Below are positions 12,501-21,913 of a stretch of 36,141 nt of DNA, piece after piece; position 1 is the stretch's first letter; the number at the start of each line of letters is the position of its first letter. This stretch comes from Isoetes engelmannii. Lineage: Eukaryota > Streptophyta > Lycopodiopsida > Isoetales > Isoetaceae. The DNA lies in the NCBI GenBank assembly GCA_011763485.2, contig JAANSK020247053.1, positions 1 through 36,141 on the forward strand, written 5' to 3'. A program made the position numbers and the translations under genes. The notes beneath the pieces are model-generated. The model worked only from the letters and a program-made list of their open reading frames with translations, was not told where the DNA came from and did no database searches.

Positions 12501-15500
12501 GCCCTGTTTCAATACGGAGGTGATGCCCCCCGTTCGGATGGAGGCTATCAACCTATGCTTTTTCATGGAAAGGGGGGCGCGCAGGTACTGTTGGGGTCCC
12601 CGCATCAGCGTGTGATTCACCTGCTGTCTGTAGTGCCCGAGCTTGACCTGTGCCAGGGCCTCGGCGTCCCAGAGTTTGCCAAGGAAGCAGGGGTCTAGGT
12701 AGGCCTTCAGCTCCTCATGTTCCTTCTTGTTGCGGATTCGTACGCACTTGTGTGTCTGGACGTGCCATTGGGACAACCACTGCACCTGCTTGTCTTTCCA
12801 GCAGGCTTTAAGGCGTTGTGGGCCCATCGCGACTGCCAAGGCCGCCCTTGGTAGACGGTCTTCATCCATGCGAGCTACCTTTTGGAAATAAAGAAGGTGG
12901 CAGCACATGGCTGCTCTCTGGAGCGGGAGGAAACCTGTTTCTTGGAGCAGTATCTGATACGGCACTGTGTGCTTCACCCCGAGTGCACGCGCCAAGAAAG
13001 CCTTCTGCACCCGTTCAAGGTCACCCGAGGTGGTGGCGGAAATGACTGGACCCCAAACTTCCACGCCGTACAAGAGGACCAGCTCAACCAGCCCCTGAAG
13101 AGGCGTGACTGATGGTCCCAAGCGTACAGCTCTGCCTGATAACTGCTATTCTGCATGACGTGCACCCGCAGTCGGATGCAGCTATCCCAGTGCATGGTAG
13201 TGGAGAACTCAATTCCCAAATATTTATAGGTGGGAGCGACCTCTACAGTTTCCTCTTGGTATATGAAGGAGGGCGTCCACGGGTGCCTAGAGGACGAGAT
13301 CAGTAAAATCTTAGTCTTTGCGAAATTGACTCGCATGCTGATGTGCTGGCAGAAGGTGGCTAGTGCATCCAGGTGACGCTACATGTCCTCCGCAGCGTGC
13401 CCTAGGAGGTCAATGTCGTCGGCGTAGATCAGCTGCCTAACAACGTGATGCACCAGCGGGGTGCCCTCTCCGCCGCGCTGGGCCATCCACTGCAACTGGT
13501 CAATGTAGAGGCCAAACAGTGTAGGCGAGAGGGGGTAACCTTGGCGTACTCCAATACTGCTGCTCACCAGCTGTCCGAGGTGCCAGGCCTCCGGAGCGCG
13601 CTACAACATGTAGATCGCATTCTGCAAGTCCAGGGGTGTGTCGAGCTCTTGCAGTCTACTCCACAACTTGTCGCGGGCCACCGTGTCAAAGGCCTTCGCG
13701 AAGTCAACAAAGCAGCAGTAGAGGTCCCGCCGGTGGTTCCTGCTATCCTCAATGATGGCTCGCAGGACGAACAAATGATCAATGGAAAAATGCCCAGGGC
13801 GGAAGCCCACCTGGGTGAGAGCCGAACCCCCGAGGTCTCCGCCCATATGGTTGTGCGCTGCTCAATAATGGTAGCTAGAAGTTTCGCACAGAGCGAGCTG
13901 ACCATTATGGTGCGGTAGTTAGACGGACAGTCATCGGCCTTGTATATGGCCACAACTCTGCTACAAGTGCACTGCGGCGGGAGTCCTTCCTGTAGTGCGC
14001 TACTGAGCATTGCTGCTAGCACCGGCACAATTGCCGGCCTAGCCCATTTAAGGAGCTTCGCTTGCATGCCATCCAAATCTGCTGCCTTTCCGTTGGCGAG
14101 GCGCTAGTGGCCCATTATCACGTCGTCCACCATGATGATTACGGGCAATCCATCTGTGAAGGTACTGGTGCTTGTGTGCCCAGGGGATCATAAGTTGTTG
14201 TAGGTACGAGATCCACTGCTCTGTAGTGTTGTCTCCTTCAGGCTGCCATGTTTTCCTGAGCACCTTTCTCCAAAAGCTCCTGGGGTGGCGCTCCAGGAGG
14301 TAGAGCATTTGGTTTTGTCGCTCCGCAAGATACACGGCCTTCTTGTTCTTGAGGAATCTATGGTACTGAGAGACAGCCTGGGGGCGCTTAGTGGGATTAG
14401 TGACGCGGCGGAGCTGGCGCTTCATCTCGTAGCACTCGTCATCAAACCAGCGATTCCGGGGGAAAGTGAAGATCCTGCCTTGCCTGTGCGGGCGTCCTCT
14501 CTCGAAGCACGTGTTCGCATCCTCCGTGAGCACCTGGGTCCAGCTGGCGGCCTGCTACTGCAATGTGGGAAGCTGCAGTATCTCCGTCAGACCCTGTTCA
14601 ACCGACTGAGCGTAGTTGTCTGCTAGGTCATTATCTAGGTGCAGCTGGGGTAGCGGAGACGTTGAGCGCACGATCGTGCAGGGTATCTGCAAAGCCACGC
14701 TGAAGAAGCGGGGCTGGTGGTCAGAGTCCACTTCCTCATCTCTGGATGCAGTGCTAACGTCGAACTACGTGAGGAGGTGTAAGTGTCATTCCTCCATGAG
14801 CACATAGTCAACCACCCTCTGGCCGCCCCTCTGGTTCTCACGCCGACAAGTATATCGGCCGAAGGATGGCCACCGCGCCAGCTCATTGCAAATTAGCAGG
14901 TTGAAAAGCAACAGCGTGTGACATGCGTGTCCTCTGACACCCTGGGAAGATGTGCCTCTGCTGGGTTGAGCTGCAATTCGTCTTCGGCAAGTGGGTCGAA
15001 CCTTGTCACCAGCTCTGCCCCTCCGTCCATGTGCAAGGTCAATAGAACCACACATAAACAAGCGGCACGGGCTACGACACGTGCAACATAGACACGCCGC
15101 CCTAGCAGCGACTCGAGCCTCAAAGGACGAGATCTCTACTCGAAGGACGGATACCTCATGCAAGGTCAATAGAACCACACTCAAACAAGCGGCACGGGCT
15201 ACGACACGTGCAACATACATGGCCCGTCAGACCTACGCCAGACACGCCGCCCTAGCAACGACTCGAGCCTCCCCACCAGCATCACAGCCCCAGACGCCAG
15301 ATGACTACTGGCAGGACCGCCCGAGGGTGGTAGAGGAGAACACCGCCCACGTCGAGAGGGTGGAAGTCAACCTACGGCAGCTGCGGGCCTCCGAATCGAA
15401 GGTGCTAAAGAAACAGCTGGCAGCAGAGAAGCAGCGGCTCTCCGCTCTAGAGATCCAAGTACAACATCTTCAGACTCGCACACTCGAAAAGACACCATGA

Positions 15501-18500
15501 CCGAAGGCGGCTTGATGCCCTCCAGGCAGCAGTTGACGCGCTTTCCTCCAGGATGGACACTATGGCTGAAGAAAGGCACAGTTTCGAGGACGAGCTACAG
15601 GCCACCTTGGCCCAGCTCACCACGAAGATTGAGCAGGGAGACGCCCCTCGAGAGAGTGGCCACAGGCCAGAAGCAGAGATCACGAGTGCTGACATGATCC
15701 AATTTCATTGGATCCAAGTCAACGATTCTAGTAATAGACATGAACGATTCTAGTAATAGACATTGCATGTGTAAACATTCTGCTTAAAGCATCAGCAACC
15801 TTGTTTTCTTTCCCTGGTTTATACTCCAACTACATGCCTTTAAAGTCTTTTATGGTATCAATGAGTTTCAACTTAAACATTTATAATATCCTGAGTTTGG
15901 ATATGTCTCAAACTCTGCTGATCAAATCGAGCTATGAATTTGGACTCCATTAAATAATGTCTCCATTTGTTTAGTGCATGTACTAAGGCAATCAACTCTT
16001 TCTTATAAATATTGTATCTCTGCTCAGAAGGCTTTAGAATACAGCTCTTTTAAGCTAATGGATGACCATCTTGCATAAATACTGCTCCAATAGCACTGCC
16101 ACTTGCATCTGAACACACTATAAATGGTTTGTTCCAATCAGGTAAAGCTAATACAAGCTCAGTTGCCATTTTCTGCTTAAGATCATGAAAAACTTTCTTT
16201 GCATCATTATTCCATTGAAATAGATATCCCTTTTAAAAAACTTGTTCAATAGTAGGTTTATTTTCGAAAATACTTCACAAATCGGCAATAATAACTACAT
16301 AACTGCACAAAGGATTGCAATTCCATGACATTAGTAGGTAGGTCGAGGCCAGTTAAGAATAGCCTCCACCTTATCTGGATCCATTCTAATTCCATCTTTC
16401 AAACTATGTGCCCAAGGTATCCAATTTCTTGCATAAAGAAACAGCTTTTGAATAAATTTATAAATAATTGAGTTTTTCTGAGAAGATCAAAGACTTGCTG
16501 AAGATGTTTCTTATGCTCCTATATGGATCTTCTATAGACAAGGTCATAAGAAACAACAACAAGACATTTCCCAGCACAAGTGTCAAAACTCTCCCTATCA
16601 ATTGACAAAAAGTTGTTGGTGCATTAGTGAGCCCAAATGGTATCACTCTTAACTCTATAGTGTCCAAAAGTGGTTCAGAAAGCTGCTTTTTCCATATCTG
16701 ACTTCTTGATCCTTATTCGATGATAGCCTGACTTAAGATCTACTTGGTAAATATGCAGGTGCCTCGTAATTCATCACCCATTATTCTTCTTTTGGTTATT
16801 AAATCGTGTTCCTCTTCTAAGTCTCATTTCATCCCTTCCTGTTCTGCCCTTGTTATCTCTTATATTTGCAAACTTCTCTTTCTGTTTATTTTCTTTTGGT
16901 TTCTAGAGGGTGTTCGTTCCCATATCACAAACCTTCTAAGTTTAGAAAGTTTAAAATTCTCCTTTCAGTTGCTCCTGCTTTTCAGTTTGCATCTGCCATA
17001 TCCATCGGTTCTAGAAGATCCAACTTCGAAGATGTCCTCTAGCAATCCATTGACGTACTTTTTGCAAAAGTTCAGTTTCACTGACATTGCGAACCTGCGA
17101 TCCTAAATGAGTAAACTTCATATTATAATCGGCTACAGGTTCACCTTCTTCTTGTTTGCCTTGATCTCATTCTTTCTGTAGAATTTTGTAATAGTTGGAA
17201 GGCAAATATTTTGCTTCTATAGTATGTTTGAACGCAGTCTAGAGATCAATCTGAGGTTCCATCTGTCGCGTTCCCTCCCACCACACCTGCGCTTGATCAT
17301 CAAGGTAAGTGTCCATGGCTTGTAACTGTTTTAGTTTCGATGCCTTGACACACTAACTTCTCCTAAATTCCCAAAAAATCGACAACTTGTGACGGCTTCA
17401 CACCGAAACCCCCCTTTGAAGTAAGGCATATCCACTTTTTGAGCCACTTACACAGTTTGTCTTTCTTCAAGTTACTTTTAACATCAGTGGAAACAACATG
17501 ATCTTATGGTATTGGAGGCGACAAAAAATCATTTATGGTAGTGTTTATCTGTGCAGGATCTTTGCAGGATCTGCAAAAAGTTATATGCAATTGCTACATG
17601 CTCTTGGTGCCTCTGGTAACCGGCTTGACTAGCTGGCGAAAGAAGAACAATTTGAGTTGCTATAAAGCCAAAGTTGTGCATAGCTTGCAGATAGTCACTT
17701 TTTGTGCATAGCAATTAGCAGCTATAGCACAAGAATTTATTACGCAAAATCAAATTATCCTCTAATACCAATTGATACGATTTCTTTTAAACCGGATTCA
17801 CCAGGAAGTTTTTATCTTGGAGCATAAAATCTTTATCCACTCAGACCAACAAGCTTTGCTATGGAGAATCCTATATTATAAAGTTATTTTGTATGTATGT
17901 GGTGCATCAAACCCTAGATTGCAACATCATTTAAAGTGCCACATCATCAAACCCTAGATTGTGCGTGCATTGCCATGTCATCAGACCTAGATTATGCCAA
18001 GGGTTGCCACGTCATCAAACCCTAGATTGTGCGTCCTATATTATAAAGTTATTTTGTATATATGTCTGTATATATGTATGTATGTATGGATGACATGGGA
18101 CTTTTAAATGATGTGACAATCTAGGGTTTGATGCACCAACATACATATGTACATACATACATACGTATATCATACATACAAGATAACTTTGTAATATAGA
18201 ATAAATGATGATGACGTAGTAATGATGAATATCCTTTATTATAAAGTTATCCGTTTGTAATATAGAATAAATGATGATGACGTAGTAATGATGAATATCC
18301 TTTATTATAAAGTTATCCGTATGTATGTGGTGCATCAAACCCTAGAATGCCACGTCATCATTGCCACGTCATCATCATTTATTTTTCATTATTGCCACAT
18401 CATCATCCCTTTTTTTATTCATTATTACCACGTCATCATCCATCCTATATTATAATCCTGTATGTATGTGGTGCATCAAACCGTAGATTGCCACATCATT

Positions 18501-18804
18501 TAAAGTGCTACATCATCAGACTCTAGATTTTGAGTACATTGCCATGTCATTTGAAGTGCACTCTAGACTTTGAGTACATTGCCATGTCATTTGAAGTGCC
18601 ACGTCATCAAACCCTTGTGAATACCACTTCATCAAACTCTAGATTGTGCATGCCATGTCATCAGACCCTAGATTCTGCCAAGAGTTGCCACATCATCAAA
18701 CTCTAAATTGTACGTCCTATATTTTAAAAATGGTTTGGTTTCAAGGTATTATTAACTTACAACAAGTGCCAAAAAATAGTTGTACACTTCCAATTTGTCA
18801 AAAC

Positions 18805-18835
<31 letters not shown>

Positions 18836-21800
18836 TGTATGTATGTGGTGCATCGAACTCTAGATTGCCACATCATTTAGAGTGCCACATCATCAAAATC
18901 AAACCATAGATTGTGCGTGCATTGCCACATCGAAGTGCCACATCATCACACTCTTGTGCGTGCTCATGCCATGTCATCAGACCCTAGATTGCGCCAAGGG
19001 TTGCCATGTCATCAAACCCCTAGATTATAAGTGCCATGTCATCAAAACCTAGATTGTGTCCAAGGTTCAATTATTTAGGAATTATTTGTGTGAATGCTAG
19101 GGTGTTTTGAGCCAGATTGCCACATCATCAAATCCTAGACCGTACGTGCCACATCACCAGACCCTAGGTTGTGCCTTAAAATATTCGTGGCTTTTGCTCA
19201 TCGTATTAAACAATCCCGTATGTTCCAATATAACCCATTACTACTCCACTTTTGTGATCAATCACATGGAACACCCATCGACGGTGGGCAATTTTCTAGT
19301 TACAGTAGAAGGGAAATCAAGAGAGGATAGAAGCCGTGAGACTTGGTAAATTATCTATCCATGGAAGGGCTTTTATTATCCCTTGAAAGGACCCCAAGAG
19401 CAAATTACCTTTTTGGGCTTTTCCTTTTTAGACACATGGCCTTTTATTATGATTCTAAGAATAGTGTTTTTGTTAGGTGCTTGGACTAGGGTTCGAATCT
19501 CTATAATGACAAGGTCGGGTTGGCTAATATAAGATCCCGTTATCAGCCATTATTTTTTATTAGGTCCATGATTTCATCACTTGTTGGTCGTGAACTACAC
19601 CTCCGAGCTAGTAATTTGTTCAAGTACCGTAACATTAACGCATTTACCCATGAAAAAATGCAAAGCTATTGGATCCATTCGCACAGGAGCACACACATCA
19701 GAATTAAGACAGGCATATAGGACCGAAAAGAGCGAGAAAACAAGGTATGCCAATGCTATCAACTGAGAGTGGCTGACGACGACTGCCACACTCTTCAAAA
19801 CTACCCAACATTTGCACTGGTTTGGGCACGATATGACAGGTTCGCTACCCAAAACCAGCCACTGCATGTAATGCCAAACACACTCTCAATTGGAATACTT
19901 GCATCGCATCGTATATCCAGGAGGTGCAAGCTCAATTATGCCCTGATCAATACAATGACATGTACAAAATCTATAATTCATCAACAAAGCTTATTACTGC
20001 TACGGTTCTTCCCTCAAAAACCTTTTAGGACGGTATTTTTTTTTAAATCCGAGACTATAATCCCCTATATGTTCTTTGTCTGGCCCCCATAGACCATCTT
20101 TTCTCAATGGGCGATAAAAAAAAATGCAATTCAATCTAATTCTCTATCCTAACCTTTAATTTTATCTCATCTTAGCTTTTAATCTTCCACATCGATATAC
20201 ACATCTCAAACTCCATATAAGATCTCTGTTTTTCTTCATTTGAGATATAATCACGCCAGTTATCCTTTGAGAAAGGATTAAGAACAAGAAAAACAAAATT
20301 TATCCTTAGAAAAGATTAAAGCAAGAGAAATTTCAAAGCCTCTTATACAAGCACTCAACCCAGATAAGAACTTGAGATCCAAGGGCTTAGGGTGTGTTTC
20401 TACGAGAACATCCCGGACCCGACCTGACCTGGCCTAACCACGTGTGCCCAAGTCAGAGCGTTTTCGAGTGCCTGTTTCCATGAGGCAAGGCTCGTGACTC
20501 TGTTGGCATAGAACCTGCGACGACGATGCAGCTTACCGATTCTTCAAAAACAGACCAGTGGAAGAACAGGTGAGAGTCTGGTGTTGCAGGCTGATCTCAC
20601 CGGCTGAACTCACTGGCAGCATCCTGGAGGGTCACTCCAGGTCACCTAAAAGGGTACCCCCTAGACGAATAATGGTGCCCTTTCGCTAATTTCTTGTAAG
20701 AAATAAGCGTTCTAAGAAATGTAGCCTATCACAAAATATTATAGCTTCTGAAATGCCATTAAGATGATGGTGCTTATTTGGGATGTAAAAGGTAACGAAA
20801 AAGAGAGCAAACTGCACTTACTTGAAGGATTCCGCACCATCTAATCTTGTGCATATCAACTCCATATGTTAAATCATTTGGTGCATGGGAATAACCGCCT
20901 ACAGAGCAAGGAAAAGAATTACTAACAAAATCAATTTAATATACTAGAATTCTATTTTAACTTATCCTCATACCTAGGGATACCTTTGGGATATGATATT
21001 GACAGGGGTATAATAATGGATCTAGAAAGACAAATGAAGACACAACAAAGGACAAAAAAGGACTAAAATGTAAGCAACCTTGAAGAATGAGGCCCCACAA
21101 CACCAGCTTGATGGATCGAATCACAACCTTCTTCACAGCAGCTCCTCTATCAGCAAGCCTCTACAAAAGGAGATTCAATCTGTGTCAAATGCTACGAATG
21201 CCCTCACCCTTATTCCTAAGGGACCAGAAGTTTTTCAACTCCAGCTACAATTTAACTGACTTCAAGCTTTTATATTATATTTAAGCCTTTGATTAATTTA
21301 TAACTGGTGGACCTTTTCTGTAAAGAAGGGTCTTTTGTACCATAGTCATGCACATTCCATCCATCTCGAAAAACCACTTATAATCTTTGCAAAACACATT
21401 CATGCAAACTACTTTCAAAGAAAAGCCAGTCCGTAACTTCAGTTATCCAATGTACAAAAGAAAATTCAGAGTATGTCAAATACTACTTGTGATCTTGGCA
21501 AAGCAATTCATGCAGCCGACTTTCAAAGAAAAACTCAGTCTAGCTTCAGCTCATAAATCTAACCAAAAAATTCATACAGTCTACCTTTAAAGCGAGGGCT
21601 ATGGCAACTCCGACGATGAAAAGGAAAAACGGCATCACAAAATCCGCAAGAGTACATCCATTCCAAGGCGAGTGGCTAATTCGAGGCCATTCGCCTCCTG
21701 CATCGTCTACTAGAACCATAGTCTGCAAAATGAGAGGTCTAATTCAGAAGAAAAAAAAGAAGACTAAAATGAGACAAATTTCAGGCATTTTTGCAGACTT

Positions 21801-21913
21801 ACCGCGATGGTGAGGCCCCGGAAGACATCCAGCGTTATAATACGTTTCGTACCGAGCTCCGTCTTAGTTTGATGATGTGGATCCTCCATTAAGGTGGTCT
21901 CCGGCTCTGCCAT
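6551..21913 (-). CDS. HGSNAT-like transmembrane acetyltransferase, 13 exons, 454 aa
   Basis: Exons in transcription order: 21913-21803, 21722-21585, 21160-21079, 20898-20822, 10662-10547, 10058-9959, 9889-9773, 9343-9252, 8739-8673, 8604-8523, 7843-7752, 6960-6817, 6697-6551 (stop TAG). They total 1365 nt, every phase matches and every intron is GT-AG. In-frame stops lie just upstream of the ATG. Family hallmarks are TLDVFRGLTIA (res 27-37), VDDAGGEW, HSPWNGCTLADFVMPFFLF (res 54 on), CGVRGDFGPACNAVGY (~res 210), WCQAPFEPEGIL, IGVHYGHVLIHFK, WMGMNAMFIF and a C-terminus ending GIYWKL. His54 aligns by motif with the catalytic His of human HGSNAT (His269), which passes acetyl from acetyl-CoA across the lysosomal membrane to glucosaminide. 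Plants lack heparan sulfate, so the plant substrate is unknown. About ten hydrophobic segments suggest a multi-pass membrane protein. Length matches plant homologues (about 440-490 aa). It appears intact despite its transposon-filled introns. Confidence 0.93.
8038..8163. mobile_element. 126-bp Mutator-type MITE in HGSNAT intron 10
   Basis: Terminal inverted repeats of about 25 bp share the core GTGCATTATACAGCCCCCC (left from 8038, reverse complement ending at 8163). The element is flanked by a perfect 9-bp direct repeat CATATCTAT at 8029-8037 and 8164-8172. A 9-bp target duplication with long TIRs is the signature of Mutator-like elements. An inner palindrome (GGCCCTCCAT...ATGGAGGGCC) makes the whole element close to one hairpin. 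One arm carries a run of 16 G (8129-8144). It has no coding capacity, so it would have needed a MULE transposase from elsewhere. Confidence 0.85.
8843..8983 (+). pseudogene. Exon-like island antisense within HGSNAT intron 8
   Basis: A 141-nt segment, exactly 47 open codons, is bounded by a pyrimidine-rich ...cattttcag acceptor and a gtaagc donor on the plus strand. It therefore looks like a symmetrical phase-0 internal exon. The peptide starts AIDVYESYIKVPSLNN, continues LVLAATKSRKTSLQEMDL and ends PTDAYH. It looks like real coding sequence rather than a chance frame, but I do not recognise the family. No partner exons are visible nearby, so a captured exon or old gene remnant is more likely than a live nested gene. 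Confidence 0.45.
12360..13121 (-). pseudogene. C-terminal 253-codon open segment of LINE copy 3
   Basis: A long open frame begins within the post-RT thumb region (VELVLLYGVEVWGP) and runs through FLARALGVKHTVPYQILLQ, ACWKDKQVQWLSQW and KKHRLIASIRTGG. Past that point the frame departs from the homologous copy at 0.95-1.06 kb, where a CxxC...H...C-like cluster is readable. This suggests a frameshift near 12540. It is the best preserved part of the family in the window. Confidence 0.8.
13379..14076 (-). pseudogene. Reverse transcriptase core of LINE copy 3
   Basis: The fingers and palm motifs are spread over at least two frames: 14076-13564 carries the KAADLDGMQAKLLKW start and 13846-13601 carries GFRPGHFSIDHL and FVDFAKAFDTV. 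The catalytic block GVRQGYPLSPTLFGL...YADDIDLLG is at 13567-13379. The two Asp of YADD are kept, so the lesions are frameshifts rather than active-site loss. Confidence 0.85.
15032..15271. repeat. Tandem duplication, period 127 bp
   Basis: Copy 1 (15032-15121) and copy 2 (15159-15271) share TGCAAGGTCAATAGAACCAC, GCGGCACGGGCTACGACACG and CGACTCGAGCCTC. Copy 2 has a 22-bp segment (about 15217-15239) that copy 1 lacks. The repeat lies exactly at the 5' edge of the LINE. Confidence 0.85.
15037..15750 (+). mobile_element. Gag/ORF1-like coiled-coil fragment
   Basis: From about 15215 the plus strand encodes MARQTYARHAALATTRASPP, then TPDDYWQDRPRVVEENTA, then a heptad-like RVEVNLRQLRASESKVLKKQ and LAAEKQRLSALEIQVQHLQ. 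A second coiled-coil stretch in another frame (15553 on) has RMDTMAEERHSFEDELQATL. A proline-rich start followed by a long coiled coil suits the gag protein of an LTR element or the ORF1 of a LINE, and I cannot decide which. It is broken and carries a tandem duplication at its left edge. It sits between a LINE and a Ty3/gypsy relic that both run the other way. Confidence 0.45.
15719..15763. repeat. Short tandem duplication, period 22 bp
   Basis: The unit AACGATTCTAGTAATAGACA occurs twice in a row at the right edge of the gag-like fragment, next to the gypsy relic. Confidence 0.7.
15780..17700 (-). mobile_element. Ty3/gypsy LTR retrotransposon relic (gag, RT, RNase H pieces)
   Basis: On the minus strand, in gypsy order: a gag-like piece near 17300-17050 (TAFKHTIEAKYLPSNYYKIL, FTHLGSQVRNVSETELLQK); an RT piece near 16760-16460 (YQVDLKSGYHRIRI and LRVIPFGLTNAPTTFCQLI, the Ty3/gypsy RT signature); and an RNase H piece near 16150-15900 (PFIVCSDASGSAIGAVFMQD and KELIALVHALNKWR). 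No LTRs were recognised. The element is heavily degraded with many breaks and looks old. It lies in the same orientation as the HGSNAT gene that contains it. Confidence 0.78.
18184..18316. repeat. 66-bp tandem duplication inside the telobox array
   Basis: Two near-identical copies start at 18191 and 18257 (GTAATATAGAATAAATGATG, then ACGTAGTAATGATGAATATC and TTTATTATAAAGTTATCCG). Confidence 0.88.
18807..18845. repeat. (ATGT)n microsatellite
   Basis: About ten uninterrupted ATGT units sit in the head of one telobox-array unit. The same tetranucleotide occurs in shorter runs in the other units. Confidence 0.95.
19560..20135 (+). mobile_element. LINE 3' fragment (family A, copy 4), antisense in HGSNAT intron 4
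   Basis: The plus strand has MKKCKAIGSIRTGAHTSELR (19641-19700), matching KKHRLIASIRTGG of copy 3 and KKRRLIASIRKDA of copy 1. ADDDCHTLQNYPTFALVWAR follows (19772 on), matching the DEH..L..CP.Y cluster. The 3' UTR CTTCCCTCAAAAACC...CCCCCATAGACC matches copy 1 (1275-1370), and the copy ends with an A-rich ATAAAAAAAAATGC stretch near 20113. It is a truncated, frameshifted fragment. Confidence 0.75.
20136..20820. other. Unassigned part of HGSNAT intron 4
   Basis: AT-rich to 20390, then a GC-richer block at about 20395-20680 with no coding match or clear terminal repeats. Exon 4 of the HGSNAT-like gene begins just beyond. Confidence 0.4.

Larger units (their letters stand above)
12104..15036 (-). 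mobile_element. LINE (family A, copy 3), 5'-truncated, endonuclease to 3' end
   Basis: Reading down the minus strand: the end of an AP endonuclease (FGRYTCRRENQRGG, VVDYVL, then SDHQPRFFSVAL around 14710-14900); a linker (FPRNRWFDDECYEMKRQLRR, 14380-14450); reverse transcriptase (LANGKAADLDGMQAKLLKWA near 14070, VGFRPGHFSIDHLFVLRA, CCFVDFAKAFDTVARDKLW, GVRQGYPLSPTLFGLYIDQL and the catalytic YADD near 13420); and a C-terminal region to 12360 (KAFLARALGVKHTVPYQ, KKHRLIASIRTGG). The 3' UTR holds the tag GGTCCCATAGGCCAATTGG and an (ATTCT)n tail. Reading frames shift several times (within the endonuclease, between RT blocks and in the C-terminus), so it is dead. The RT style is not the usual angiosperm L1, and I do not name a clade. 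Possible flanking duplication: GGACAATAGAA (12104) and GGTCAATAGAA (15037). Confidence 0.88.
17869..19165. repeat. CATCA/telobox repeat array with direct and inverted units
   Basis: The motif TCATCAAACCCTAGATTG and variants recur more than a dozen times, mixed with GCCACATCATTTAAAGTGCC and GCCATGTCATCAGACCC. Longer units begin with TCCTATATTATAAAG and (GTAT)n GTGGTGCATCAAACC at about 17869, 18034, 18443 and 18715, with related starts near 18296. One unit (about 18078-18204) is inverted. AAACCCTA is a plant telobox-like word. Helitron 5' ends start with TC and are often AT-rich, so the heads could be clustered non-autonomous Helitron ends, but no CTRR hairpin end was found. Confidence 0.7.
10663..20821 (-). 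other. Giant intron 4 (10,159 bp) of the HGSNAT-like gene
   Basis: The intron separates the exon ending WCGILQ (donor gtaagtgc on the minus strand) from the exon starting RIAFSYF (acceptor ...cattacag). The other eleven introns are 68-791 bp, so this one is more than ten times larger. It contains a sense-oriented LINE (12104-15036), a gag-like coiled-coil fragment (about 15037-15750), a sense-oriented Ty3/gypsy relic (about 15780-17700), a CATCA/telobox repeat array (17869-19165) and an antisense LINE 3' fragment (about 19560-20135). The stretch 10663-12100 holds no recognisable gene. It has only a 24-bp direct repeat (11721-11744 and 11771-11794) and a short duplication near 11140-11185. 20400-20680 is a GC-richer island I cannot assign. 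Confidence 0.88.

Noticed and set aside
12370-14807. Several plus-strand open frames of 60-157 codons
   Set aside because: They mirror the GC-rich minus-strand LINE coding region and have no family features of their own.
17869-19165. Possible CRISPR-like array
   Set aside because: Repeats are degenerate, of irregular spacing, occur in both orientations and lie in an intron of a plant gene. No cas genes are present.
19470-19520. GGTTCGAATCT word resembling a tRNA/SINE B box
   Set aside because: No matching A box at the right distance, no tRNA fold and no second copy, so a SINE cannot be claimed.
20395-20680. GC-richer block in intron 4 as a possible MITE
   Set aside because: The left word TTAGGGTGTGTTTC has no convincing inverted partner, and there is no target duplication.
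21087-21284. Plus-strand 65-codon open frame
   Set aside because: It is the shadow of HGSNAT exon 3 (21160-21079), which is supported by motif, phase and splice sites on the other strand.
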